Below are positions 16,181 through 25,700 of a DNA stretch of 64,000 nt, piece after piece. The stretch is from UBA6170 sp942491385 (GTDB taxonomy: Bacteria; Chloroflexota; Anaerolineae; Anaerolineales; Anaerolineaceae): contig CALOAF010000003.1 of the NCBI GenBank assembly GCA_942491385.1, positions 1-64,000 on the forward strand, written 5' to 3'. The stretch's first letter is position 1. Every line of letters starts with the position of its first letter. The notes below the pieces were generated by a model. It worked only from the letters and a program-made list of their open reading frames with translations. It made no database searches and was not told where the DNA came from. A program made the position numbers and the translations under genes.

Positions 16181-18601
16181 ATGAGAATTATTTTCCTTTT
16201 ACTATGTGCTACACTGTGTTTTTCAACGGTAAATTCACAAGACCTTTATCCGACGATCAGCGTCAAAACCAAAGGCATGAAAGCCCACGAAGGTTTCTTT
16301 AAATTTTACACCAATGCCAAAGAAGACGGCATCTGGTTAGAAATTGACAAACTGAATCAGGAATTCATCTACGTCAATTCGCTTAAAGCAGCCGTGGGAT
16401 CAAACGATATTGGACTGGATCGCAATCAGTTAGGCGATACCAGAGTGGTGAAATTCCAACGATTCGGATCAAAAATAATGATGGTGGAACCTAATTATAA
16501 GTACCGGGCCATATCCGATAACCCTGAAGAAGAAAAATCTGTGGAAGAAGCTTTTGCTCAATCCATTTTATGGGGTTTTGAAATTGTCGCCGAGGAGGAA
16601 GACAGGGTTCTGATAGATCTTTCAGCATTTTTATTGAGAGATGCACACGGAGTAACCGAACGTTTGGCTTCCAGTCAACAAGGAACCTATTCGCTGGACC
16701 AAAACCGTTGTGCCTTGTTTATGGAATACACCAGGAATTTCCCCAAAAACAGTGAATTTGAAGCAATCCTCACTTTTAGTGGCAAAAAACCGGGGGGCTG
16801 GGTTCGCTCCGTAACGCCGACTGCCGAAGCACTTTCGGTAAGGCAGCATCATTCTTTTGTTGAATTACCTGACGACCAGTATAAACCCAGGGTTTATGAT
16901 CCCCGATCCGGATATTATCCTTTGAGCTATAAGGACTATGCCACACCCATCAGCGAACCACTTGTCAAAAGATACATTTACAGGCACCGGCTCGAGAAGA
17001 AAAATCCCAATGCCAGCATGAGTGAACCGGTCGAACCCATCGTATATTACCTGGATCGTGGTGCACCGGAACCCATCAAATCAGCCTTGATAGAAGGGGC
17101 TTCCTGGTGGAATGAAGCTTTTGAAGCTGCAGGTTATAAGAATGCCTTTAAAGTGGAAGTCCTGCCTGAAGGAGCTGACCCGATGGATGTCCGTTACAAC
17201 GTAATCAATTGGGTTCACAGGGCTACGAGAGGTTGGTCTTATGGTAGTTCTGTTTCAGATCCGCGGACAGGTGAAATCATCAAAGGACACGTTTTATTGG
17301 GGTCGCTGAGGGTTCGTCAGGACTTCCTGATTGCCCAAGGGCTGGTTGCCGCCTATGAAAACGGCGAAGAACCAGACCCGCGTCTGGAGCAAATGGCTCT
17401 TGCCCGGCTGAGGCAGTTATCTGCCCATGAAGTTGGTCACACGCTTGGTCTGACCCATAATTTTGCTGCCAGTGTAAAGGATCGTGCATCCGTAATGGAT
17501 TATCCTCATCCCTACATTACCCTGAACAAAGGTGCTGTGGACTTTTCCCGGGCTTATGATACCGGTATTGGTGAATGGGATAAACGCATGATCATTTACG
17601 GCTATTCGGATTTTGGTCAGGGTCAGGATGAATCTCCGGAATTGAAAAAAATCATGGAGGAAACCATGAACCTGGAGATTCCCTTCATTACAGACCAGGA
17701 TGCACGCCCCCAGGGAGGCGCTCACCCTGATGCGCATTTATGGGATAACAGTGAGCATCCGACTAAGGAACTGGAGCGAATTTCCTTGTTAAGAAAACAC
17801 GGAATCAATAAATTTGGTGAAAACAATATCGCCCCTGGCACGCCAAAGGCAGAACTGGAAAAAGTATTTGCACCACTTTATCTTATGCACCGGTACCAGG
17901 TAGAAGCAGTATCGAAAATTATTGGCGGCTACTTTTACACCTACGCCGTGAAAGGAGATGGTCAAAAAGTTTTGAGGATTCCCTCCAGAGAAGCTCAGGT
18001 TGCTGCTGTCAAAGCCTTATGCAATACCCTGTCAAAAGATTTTCTCAAAATTCCGGATCGGGTACTCAAACTTATCCCGCCACCTCCCCTGGGATATTCA
18101 AGAGACAGGGAATCCTTTAAAACTTACAGCAGCCCTGCCTTTGACCCTTTGGCAGCTGCAGAAAGTTCTGCGGCAAATACCATACAGTTTCTGATAAACC
18201 CTGAACGACTGGCAAGGCTCGTCATCCAGCAGGAGATGAATCCTGATAATCTATCCGTCAGCGAACTCCTTGAAATGGTATTTGAGGCCTGTTCTTCCAC
18301 GAACAATGCTTATGAAAGAATGACAGGCAAGGTCTACCTGAACCGACTGCTGGAGCTGGCTTCCTCAAATGATATTTCACCTGAAGTAACAGGGATGATT
18401 TATGCTCACATTTACGAAATCCTCAAATATGCTGAGAAAGGCAAATTGTATTCGAGCCCGACAGCTGAAGAAAAAGCCCACTTCCATTATCTTGAGCGTC
18501 AGATAAAATTATTTGAGCAAAATCCCCAGACATTCAAACCCGTTAAAAGTCCTTCCATGCCGGATGGATCTCCTATTGGTTGTGGAGGGTTTCATGATTA
18601 G
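16181..18601 (+). CDS. zinc-dependent metalloprotease (DUF5117/DUF5118 type)
   Basis: An 806-aa secreted protein (signal MRIIFLLLCATLCFSTVNSQ). The catalytic motif HEVGHTLGLTH at residues 416-426 is a metzincin-type zinc site (His416, His420, His426 ligands, Glu417 base), and the downstream SVMDYPHPYI provides the Met-turn. The N-terminal half (FVELPDDQYKPRVYDPRSG and neighbouring text) matches the DUF5117/5118-associated family common in Bacteroidota and other Gram-negatives. The C-terminal part is largely helical. There is no T9SS sorting tail. It probably acts in the periplasm or outside the cell on peptides of unknown identity. It is the second gene of a likely pair with the HhH protein. 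Confidence 0.9.
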   Translation: MRIIFLLLCATLCFSTVNSQDLYPTISVKTKGMKAHEGFFKFYTNAKEDGIWLEIDKLNQEFIYVNSLKAAVGSNDIGLDRNQLGDTRVVKFQRFGSKIMMVEPNYKYRAISDNPEEEKSVEEAFAQSILWGFEIVAEEEDRVLIDLSAFLLRDAHGVTERLASSQQGTYSLDQNRCALFMEYTRNFPKNSEFEAILTFSGKKPGGWVRSVTPTAEALSVRQHHSFVELPDDQYKPRVYDPRSGYYPLSYKDYATPISEPLVKRYIYRHRLEKKNPNASMSEPVEPIVYYLDRGAPEPIKSALIEGASWWNEAFEAAGYKNAFKVEVLPEGADPMDVRYNVINWVHRATRGWSYGSSVSDPRTGEIIKGHVLLGSLRVRQDFLIAQGLVAAYENGEEPDPRLEQMALARLRQLSAHEVGHTLGLTHNFAASVKDRASVMDYPHPYITLNKGAVDFSRAYDTGIGEWDKRMIIYGYSDFGQGQDESPELKKIMEETMNLEIPFITDQDARPQGGAHPDAHLWDNSEHPTKELERISLLRKHGINKFGENNIAPGTPKAELEKVFAPLYLMHRYQVEAVSKIIGGYFYTYAVKGDGQKVLRIPSREAQVAAVKALCNTLSKDFLKIPDRVLKLIPPPPLGYSRDRESFKTYSSPAFDPLAAAESSAANTIQFLINPERLARLVIQQEMNPDNLSVSELLEMVFEACSSTNNAYERMTGKVYLNRLLELASSNDISPEVTGMIYAHIYEILKYAEKGKLYSSPTAEEKAHFHYLERQIKLFEQNPQTFKPVKSPSMPDGSPIGCGGFHD

Positions 18602-19082
18602 GGGAACAGTTGAATATTGGAGGGAGAGCGATATTCCCGGCATTTCATGCCGAGGGCAGGCGTGCCGAAGGATGGGAAGAATCATCCTATAAACCTGTAT
18701 CGGGACGTGCCGGGAGGAAGGAGAAATGGAAAGAGCTTATTGGAAAAGGCCGGGCAATCTTTTGTGGGATTGTTCAATTAACGGTGTCTCGAAATGAATA
18801 AATCCGCGATAATCAATAACAATACCGGCACTTTCCTCCACGTATGTCGCTGAAGCTCCATTTGATATTGCCTCCTGATGTTGTCAGGCAGGCCTGGACC
18901 CTGGAACTTTGAACAGTTCCCTTTGGTCCGGCCTTTTCCAATAACTTTAAAGTTGATACAATAAAATTATGATGACCATTTAATGATCAGTAATTTAAAT
19001 CAATGAAGCAGTTATCAACCTGTACATAGATACATACAGGTAACTGAATAATTCGAAAAAACTAAAATTGGTTAAAGGAAAA
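18602..19082. other. convergent intergenic region, no gene seen
   Basis: About 480 bases lie between two convergent stop codons. A 63-codon frame is present on the plus strand, but it has no family resemblance or start context and I do not believe it. A small hairpin (CGGCAT/ATGCCG, about 18639-18653) is the only structure I noticed. The base composition is richer in G than the neighbouring intergenic regions. Confidence 0.5.
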
Positions 19083-19355
19083 TTAGCGTTTTATTCTTTG
19101 GTGCTCCGACATAGAGTGAGTTTTAGAGCGTATGCTTTCCTTGATGGATTGGATTAGGACTGGAGAGGGTTTGCTTCTGTTAAGCCGGGTTTTAATAAAA
19201 TCTCGAAATGACTTTTCCTGACTGAGCAGTTTGAAATATTCAGGATTACTCTTAATTTCTTTCAGCAATTCTCGCTCTGCACTTTCATTAAGCTCATTAT
19301 CAAGATATAAATTCACTTTTTCCACCAATGCTTGAAATTTTTTTTGATCTGTCAT
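19083..19355 (-). CDS. small anti-sigma factor, zinc-less
   Basis: A 90-aa soluble protein starting MTDQKKFQALVEKVNLYLD (ATG 19355). Its helical pattern, with LDNELNESAERELLKEI, then YFKLLSQEKSFRDFIKTRL and a C-terminal basic tail, is that of small anti-sigma factors partnered with ECF sigma factors in Bacteroidota. The ZAS zinc site (His-x3-Cys-x2-Cys) of the classical family is absent: there are no cysteines at all in this reading. It lies 230 nt downstream of the sigma gene on the same strand and so is probably its regulator. The assignment depends partly on that context. Confidence 0.7.
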   Translation of the reverse strand: MTDQKKFQALVEKVNLYLDNELNESAERELLKEIKSNPEYFKLLSQEKSFRDFIKTRLNRSKPSPVLIQSIKESIRSKTHSMSEHQRIKR

Positions 19356-19585
19356 GTCGTAAAATTTTAATCTACCCGGTAATATGATCCAACAATGCGA
19401 CATAACAGCACGGTCCGGTCCAGACAAGAGTGGAATTGCAGGGGGACGTTAACATCTGAAAATCAAATGCTGTTATATTTAACTGTTGTTCCATCATTTT
19501 GAAAAACAGCCAGTTTACATCCTGAAGGCAGAATATAAACCGGCTGTCGCTTTGTTATATGTTACCAGGTAACATGGTTTAAAAA
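19356..19585 (-). promoter_or_regulatory. sigma/anti-sigma spacer with a hairpin and a perfect palindrome
   Basis: The 230-base gap holds an imperfect inverted repeat, ACAGCCAGTTTA against TAAACCGGCTGT (about 19505-19548), and a 17-base palindrome ATGTTACC-A-GGTAACAT at 19559-19575, ten bases from the sigma stop. Such spacing is unusual for a sigma/anti-sigma pair, whose genes normally nearly touch. The elements could end the sigma transcript, set the ratio of the two proteins or bind a regulator. Confidence 0.4.
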
Positions 19586-20173
19586 TTATTTTCTTTTATC
19601 TTTAATACCGATAGATTTTCCGTACTCTCTCAGTATTTCTTTCAATGTATTACGTGCCCGAAAAAGTCTTGAACGCACTGTTCCGATGGGGATATCAAGC
19701 AAAGCGGCAATTTCCTCATACTTGAAATCCATGATATCCGACAGCAAAATAACGGTACGGGCTTCATCAGAAAGCTGATCCATTGCTTTAGATACTTCAT
19801 CCCCTAACATCAATCCGAAAACATCCTCATCAATGGTTACCACATTTGAAAATTCATTCCCCTCATCATTGTTCAGGTTTTTGATCTTTTCAAAATCAAC
19901 CTCATTAGGACGCTTTTTCTTTTTCCTGTAAGTATTGATGTAGGTGTTGTACAAAATCTTAAACAACCAGGCCTTAGCATTAGTTCCTTCCTGATAACTA
20001 TCAATAGAACTGTAAGCCTTGAGCATGGTATCCTGTACAAGGTCATTGGCATCATCTTCGTTTCTGGTGAACGAATGCAATGCATAATTGAACAGCGCAT
20101 CAACGTGAGGCATCATCTCCTCCTCGAAAATTTTTTCCTTGCGCATACGATAGTTTCGTGTAGTCAGGGTCAT
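19586..20173 (-). CDS. RNA polymerase ECF sigma factor (sigma-70 family)
   Basis: A 195-aa protein with the two-domain ECF layout. Region 2 is HVDALFNYALHSFTRNEDDA-type sequence followed by NDLVQDTMLKAY and AWLFKILYNTYINTYRKKKK (residues about 20-85). Region 4 is LSDEARTVILLSDIMDFKYE followed by EIAALLDIPIGTVRSRLFRA (residues about 135-180). An alternative ATG encodes residue 10 (MRKEKIF). It replaces the housekeeping sigma factor at a set of promoters that cannot be read from this window. The downstream small protein is its probable anti-sigma factor. The pair resembles the SigR/Rsr-like sets common in Bacteroidota, but the stimulus is unknown. Confidence 0.92.
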   Translation of the reverse strand: MTLTTRNYRMRKEKIFEEEMMPHVDALFNYALHSFTRNEDDANDLVQDTMLKAYSSIDSYQEGTNAKAWLFKILYNTYINTYRKKKKRPNEVDFEKIKNLNNDEGNEFSNVVTIDEDVFGLMLGDEVSKAMDQLSDEARTVILLSDIMDFKYEEIAALLDIPIGTVRSRLFRARNTLKEILREYGKSIGIKDKRK

Positions 20174-20414
20174 AAAGGTATCACTTTTTGGTTAGGAATA
20201 ATACTTTTGAGCCGCGTAACAACTTGAACTTCATTAATTCTCAAAAAGTTCCTGTTCTTGTTTTTTTTTTCATTAATTTTCAAAAATCCGGAACTCCCCC
20301 TAGCAATAAATTTCAACATATATCATTACCTGAAAATATCCAACAAAAAGACTATCAACATTTTAGATAAAATAAAATCAAAAAACAATACCAAGAATCC
20401 CTATAGAAAAAATT

Positions 20415-21083
20415 ATGGAACAATACCTAAAAAAAATCGAAAAGGCCTTTCTTCAGCAGGCTAACCCACAGATTGCCATTGAGCAATCTGCTTATTTGAA
20501 AAACCTGTTTCCCTTCATAGGGCTAAAAACCCCGATCAGGCGGGAGGCTCAAAAACCTTTGCTTGTAAGAGCAACACTGCCCTCTAAATCCGAAGCAGAA
20601 GCAATTACCCGGATACTTTGGGCAAAGCCCGAACGGGAATACCACTATTTCGCACAGGAATTAATGCAGCTATACAAAAGGCAGTATGAGATCAGGGACA
20701 TCGAGCTTTTTGAATTCATGGCCACCCACAACGCCTGGTGGGATACCGTTGACATCATTGCCGTAAAACTCATGGGAGAATATTTTAAGAAGTTCCCCGG
20801 TGAAGTCGAAGCCAATGTCAACAAATGGCTTGAATCAGGCAACATATGGCTGCAGCGCTGTGCTATTTTGTTCCAACTGCACTATAAAGACAAAATTGAT
20901 ACGGCATTGCTCACCCATGTCATTCATGCTCTTTTGGGATCCAGGGAGTTTTTCATCAACAAAGCCATCGGCTGGATTTTACGCGAATACGGGAAGAAGA
21001 ATCCGGAATGGGTGCTGGGATTTGTAGAGAAGACGGACTTGCACCCGCTGAGCCGGCGGGAGGCGATACGTCGATTGGTGTGA
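20415..21083 (+). CDS. AlkD-like DNA alkylation repair protein
   Basis: A 222-aa all-helical protein starting MEQYLKKIEKAFLQQANP. The HEAT-like repeats and signatures FIGLKTPIRREAQKP, THNAWWDTVDIIA and NIWLQRCAILFQLHYK match the AlkD/AlkC-like family (pfam DNA_alkylation). The conserved Trp-Trp-Asp at WWDTVD (about residue 113) corresponds to the active-site Trp and Asp of AlkD, which excises N3- and N7-alkylpurines without base flipping. It is divergent from the sigma gene and has an AT-rich upstream region. It converges with the secreted protein at 21268, with an inverted-repeat element between the two. Confidence 0.88.
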   Translation: MEQYLKKIEKAFLQQANPQIAIEQSAYLKNLFPFIGLKTPIRREAQKPLLVRATLPSKSEAEAITRILWAKPEREYHYFAQELMQLYKRQYEIRDIELFEFMATHNAWWDTVDIIAVKLMGEYFKKFPGEVEANVNKWLESGNIWLQRCAILFQLHYKDKIDTALLTHVIHALLGSREFFINKAIGWILREYGKKNPEWVLGFVEKTDLHPLSRREAIRRLV

Positions 21084-21114
21084 GTGCTTAGCCGTAGTGG
21101 TAAAATAGGCAAAA

Positions 21115-21240
21115 CTTCTACATTTTGTATTCTGCGGTTCCAAAGTTGTATATTTCCCACCGCCCCTTTGTGTAAGGTGCAGGCTTCGATTTCATCATCA
21201 ACTTAGGAGCATTGATAATCAGAAGGCAAAATGTAGAAGT
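21115..21240. repeat. 126-bp element with 21-bp imperfect terminal inverted repeats
   Basis: ACTTCTACATTTTGTATTCTG (21115-21135; 21 bases, first 14 in perfect repeat) is mirrored by the complementary strand of 21220-21240 with two mismatches. The inner sequence has a second weaker complementarity around CCAAAGTTG/CAACTTAGG. It lies between the convergent AlkD-like and secreted-protein genes. It could be a bidirectional terminator with a long interrupted stem or a small non-autonomous mobile element; no target duplication is obvious. Confidence 0.45.
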
Positions 21241-21267
21241 AAAATAGCCGTTATATAAAAAGTTCCC

Positions 21268-22170
21268 CTACTTCGTCGCACGCTTCAAAAAGTCTTCAAT
21301 ATTGCCCGGTGTGGAGACGATTTTCATAAAAGTACCCATCGTCAGATCAGGAAAAGATATGGCTATGCGGTAGCGACCATGCAACATGTATACCTTGTTG
21401 TCATCAACCAGCATTTCGTAAGGCAAAAAGGCTGTGTGTTTGGGGTTTCCGATATCAATGGTGGGCATGAAGGCACTTTCTCCATCTTCCCCTTTGAACC
21501 CGACCCCGTACAATTTGAGCTTTTTATCCGGTAAAGCAACTGAGTAAACTTTGACCAGGTCTTTCACCCCTTTTTTAAAATTCTCATCAATTTTTGCAAC
21601 AGCGGCAGAATGGCTGCTAAAAGAATTCAGTTCAATATTGTCTTCGAAATACGGCATCCCCATCATATAATGATATTTCTGCAATGCCGAAGCAGTCATA
21701 CCTTTTTTGGCTCCAAACATGGTTCCACCATTGGTTCCCAGGTCAGCCAGGGCGGATTTAAGCCGTTTAGATAAGGTAGTGTAAAGAGAAGACACCTTGC
21801 TGAAATTGGATTGAAAATACGCATTGCCCCAATACTCCGGCGTTGAATAGGATATGATGGTCTTGCTGCCTTCTTTGGTAACCGCAACTCTGAGTGTGAG
21901 GGCGAAACCGGCAGTACCTCCAACTTTCTTAACAGCACTTTTGAGTTCTGAACAAGTGATGACCATCAACCACCGATTAGCATCGCCGGCAGGTTTGTAT
22001 TCTCCAACAATTGTAAAATTATTGGCTTCTAACGCTGTTTTTACTTTGGCTTTGACCTCGGAAATTGTTCCAGTATCCTCTGCACCAATGGTATATGGTT
22101 TATAGGTCTGGGCAATCAACAGGCTGCTGCCCAAAGCCAAAAAAATAAGCAATGATAATACCTTTTTCAT
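21268..22170 (-). CDS. secreted protein, DUF302-like in part
   Basis: A 300-aa protein with a clean signal peptide (MKKVLSLLIFLALGSSLLIA). Residues 25-130 (EVKAKVKTALEANNFTIVGE, VGGTAGFALTLRVAVTKEG, ISYSTPEYWGNAYF) loosely recall DUF302 domains, in which a chain of this length folds as a small alpha/beta unit. The remainder (YHYMMGMPYFEDNIELNSF through FPDLTMGTFMKIVSTPGNIE) is not recognised. There is no sorting tail or lipobox, so the protein probably stays in the periplasm. Its upstream neighbour on the same strand is the ArsR-type regulator, about 170 bases away. I assign no function. Confidence 0.6.
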   Translation of the reverse strand: MKKVLSLLIFLALGSSLLIAQTYKPYTIGAEDTGTISEVKAKVKTALEANNFTIVGEYKPAGDANRWLMVITCSELKSAVKKVGGTAGFALTLRVAVTKEGSKTIISYSTPEYWGNAYFQSNFSKVSSLYTTLSKRLKSALADLGTNGGTMFGAKKGMTASALQKYHYMMGMPYFEDNIELNSFSSHSAAVAKIDENFKKGVKDLVKVYSVALPDKKLKLYGVGFKGEDGESAFMPTIDIGNPKHTAFLPYEMLVDDNKVYMLHGRYRIAISFPDLTMGTFMKIVSTPGNIEDFLKRATK

Positions 22171-22343
22171 CTTCGTAGTTTTATGTTATAAAAATGTTTA
22201 ATTTCCAAAACAAAGGACCACAAGTTGAGGTAATTTAAAAACTACTTCAAAAAGGCAACAGATTTATCAGAAAGGTGTGGTTCAAAAGTTTTTCAACTTT
22301 GGCTTTTCGATAAAAACGGAGAAGGACTTCCAAAAATTAAAAT

Positions 22344-22646
22344 TCAAAGACTACAATGCCGCATACAATTAAAAATAGTGGCAATCTCGGATAAGGCAAC
22401 GTTGTAAAAGATGTGCTTGCCCTGGCGTGAGGAAGTGAGTACCCCGCGTTCTCTCATCTTGGTCAGGTGGTGAGACAACAGAGATTGTTCAATATCAAGC
22501 GTATCTTTAATAACGCCAACAGAAAGTTCTCCTTTCGCCAGGAGCAATTCAATAACTTCTAACCTTACAGGATGAGAAATAACCTTCAATACCTTGGCTA
22601 TCTTTCCCATTTTTTCCGCATCTATTTTTTTTTCTACTTCACCCAT
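22344..22646 (-). CDS. ArsR/SmtB-family transcriptional regulator
   Basis: A 100-aa winged-helix protein from ATG 22646; a TTG-initiated form from 22685 would add 13 residues. The core KVLKVISHPVRLEVIELLL, then EQSLLSHHLTKMRERGVL and SRQGKHIFYNV, is typical ArsR sequence with the recognition helix in SLLSHHL. The classical metal motif ELCVCDL is replaced by ELSVGVIKD, so metal sensing at helix 3 is unlikely. The C-terminus IFNCMRHCSL has two cysteines five residues apart that could sense thiol state or bind metal or sulfide. It lies beyond a terminator downstream of ccsBA, so it has its own transcript. Its target may be its own promoter or the secreted protein downstream. Confidence 0.88.
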   Translation of the reverse strand: MGEVEKKIDAEKMGKIAKVLKVISHPVRLEVIELLLAKGELSVGVIKDTLDIEQSLLSHHLTKMRERGVLTSSRQGKHIFYNVALSEIATIFNCMRHCSL

Positions 22647-22703
22647 GAGCCCGATAATTTTAGATACTCCTGAAGTTATGAACAATTGATCATATGTTAA
22701 AAT

Positions 22704-22738
22704 AAAACGGGGCGTTTTTTAGCAAAACGCCCCGTTTT
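22704..22738 (-). terminator. Rho-independent terminator of ccsBA
   Basis: AAAACGGGGCGTTTT pairs perfectly with AAAACGCCCCGTTTT around a short TTAGC loop. It lies 20 bases beyond the ccsBA stop and is T-rich after the stem on the minus strand. It also separates ccsBA from the ArsR gene. Confidence 0.85.
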
Positions 22739-22758
22739 GGAATAATTTCTTTTGGGTA

Positions 22759-25700
22759 TTATGCTTTTTCAGCATTCCTGTTAGCAAAAAAGGCGCTAAT
22801 CCCGACCACAGCCAATATAGCAATTGTATAATAAACAAAAGTGGGAATAGGCACAGGATCACCAGTGGCATAAGAGTGCAACCCGGACAGGTAATAGTTT
22901 ACCCCGAAGTACGTCATAATTACCGAGCCATAAGCCACGATAGAAGCCATATTAAAGGCATACCTGCCACGATATCCCGGAATAAGCCTCATGTGTAACA
23001 CAAAAGCATATACCAGTATGGTCACCAGCGCCCAGGTTTCTTTGGCATCCCAGCCCCAGTAACGGCCCCAGGATTCATTGGCCCATACTCCTCCGAGAAA
23101 AGTACCGATGCTTAGTAAGAATACACCAATGGTGAGGGTCATTTCGTTGATGTAGGTCAACTCTTTGAGTGTTCGTTTCAGATTATCGTTGAGCCCCTTG
23201 TAATTAATGATCATGATGAGCATATTCAAAAGTCCCATCAAGGCTCCCAATGCCAGAAATCCATAACTGGCCACGATCATGGAAACGTGAATACTCAACC
23301 AATACGATTTCAATACAGGAACCAGTGGTGTCAACTCAGGATCCATCATTTGCAGGCCGGCAACACTCAACACCATAGAGGCCAAAATGGCCGTTGTTGC
23401 CAAAGTCAGGGGTGATCTTCGCATGAAAATCACACCTGCCAGCATACTGGCCCAGGCAATATATACGAGAGATTCATAGGCATTACTCCATGGAGCATGT
23501 CCGGAAATATACCACCTGACACCTAAACCGTACGTATGAGCCAGGAAGGATAATATTAAAATGGTAAATCCTATAATGATGGGAATTCTCAGCTTTCGTT
23601 TAGGATTGAAAGTTCTTAACAGCAATAGGATCAACAGATAAAATCCGGCAAAGATGTACACCTTCATCAACCTGCTAAAAATATCCAGTTTATTGTAAGA
23701 TATTTCGTAAGCTATCTTTTTGGCAGAAGGGGCAATATGTGTACCGAATTTATGCTGATACTGCCACAAAAGATCATAAAAACTGATGTCAGTATCCCAA
23801 TTACCTGACTGTGCCGCATCCCGCAAATAATTGACATATGCGGAATAAAACTTGGTGGTAAATACATTATTCTCCTCAACAGGTGACTGAGAGATATCAA
23901 TCGGTGAGTCCCAGTAAGTGTCGGTTGTATCTTCCCGGGGGTAAATTTTCAATAAAGCTGAACTAAAAACGTAATTAACAATATTCAATCGCTCGTCAAC
24001 CTTGATCAATTCTTTTTCATAGGTTCCTCGTTGAGAAGACTTCATCTGGTTGGCTCGTTCCAGTTCACTAGAAAGTAAATAACGCCCCTGCTGATCAAAG
24101 AACTCCACAAAACAAGCTCTCTCTCCGTCATTATTGATGAGTTCTCCAATTTTGGGGTGAGTGATCTTAAGTATAGGAACATCCTGCCAGACATCGGGGA
24201 AAGCAGCCATACTCAGGAAAACCTGCATCGGGTTCTGTCCGAAAAGTTCATCCTTGCGGGAAATTTTCCGGAGTACCTCGCTGGCCAGGGTATGCATAGG
24301 TTTAATGCGTCCTTTAAAATCCTGAACAAGGATGCTACTCATTGAATCTGCATGCATTTTGTCAATTACCGGAATACTATCCACCGGGAAGAGCGCTTTA
24401 CCGTCCAGAGTAAGAGGGAGTGCACCTGTCAAAATCACCAATCCGGTAATCACTGTTGCTCTGTTGGAAAGACCTTCCACTTTTCTTACCAGAGAAACAA
24501 AACGGCTTTTCCTGGCGAATAAAGTCACGATCATGCCAAGCGCCAGTAAAAAGTACCCCAGATAGGAGACCATTGTCCCCCAGTAGTCATGATTTACAGA
24601 TAAAACAGTACCCAATTCGTCCGGGTCATAGGAGGATTGGAAAAAACGGTATCCCCTGTAATTCAGTACGTTGTTCATATATATTCGGTAGTCTTTATTG
24701 ACCCCTTTGGCGCCATCCAGCAGGGTAACCTCACTAGCATAGGAAGAAGGACTTTTAGAACCCGGGTAACGCTCCAGTTCAAAGTCATTTAACTTGAGTG
24801 AAAATGGCAGGTCAATGTATTTGGAGCCATACGCTACAAATATCCTTTTGCCACATAATTCAAGTTCTTCCGCCCCACCCTTCACTGATCGAGTTCCAAA
24901 AACGACCACTTCTTTGGATTCCTCCTGGCAGGAATATCTGAGTTTCAGCGCATTTTTTTGACCTGAGGTAACCTTTAGAGAACCAGGAACAAGATTCAGC
25001 TTAGCTTTGGGTATAAAATTCTTCATGACCAGACTGATACCGCTAAAGGTATATAACGTCCTGACATTAAAAGGGTGGAAAACATCGGCTTCCAGCGTAT
25101 CTCCGGCCATGGTTCCCATTTGCATGGCTGTAACAGATTCATCCGTTCTGAAAAAGATGGAATCATTTTCATATTTAAACTGGATGACATTCGCTTCTTC
25201 CAGGGAGTCAAAGGCAAAAACATAACTTCCCAAAAGCCGGGTTTCTCCATTTTTAAGAAAAAGATCCCGCCGCTGACCGTCTCCCGAAGACGCGACCAAC
25301 TCCATGATAAGATCTCCTTCAGGATCTTCCTGAAGCTCTTCTACTGCGTTGGGAATAAAATCTAACAGTTCTACCCCGATATCGTTATCCGGAGTGCGAT
25401 AGGTTTTGGAGAACTTGTTTTTCCCCCAACTGCCAAACAACACCTTATTTTCAAAGAGCAACCCATCACTACCATCAAAAACGCTGGTCTGCAACCAGGT
25501 GTCACTGGATAATATCTGATTGGAGGCACTTCCCTCCCGAATACTCATCATACCTTCATAACCGGTATATCTCGTTATCAGCGCCCCAAGGAATATGATC
25601 AGTATGGAAATATGAAAAAGAAAAACAGAAAGTTTCTCTTTCCTGTACAATCTGTATTTTAAAATATTGACCAGCAGTGCAACAGAAAAGAACAAAAGCA

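Noticed and set aside
18610..18801. A 63-codon frame after the metalloprotease gene
   Set aside because: It has no recognisable domain, no ATG with a plausible leader and a composition unlike neighbouring genes.
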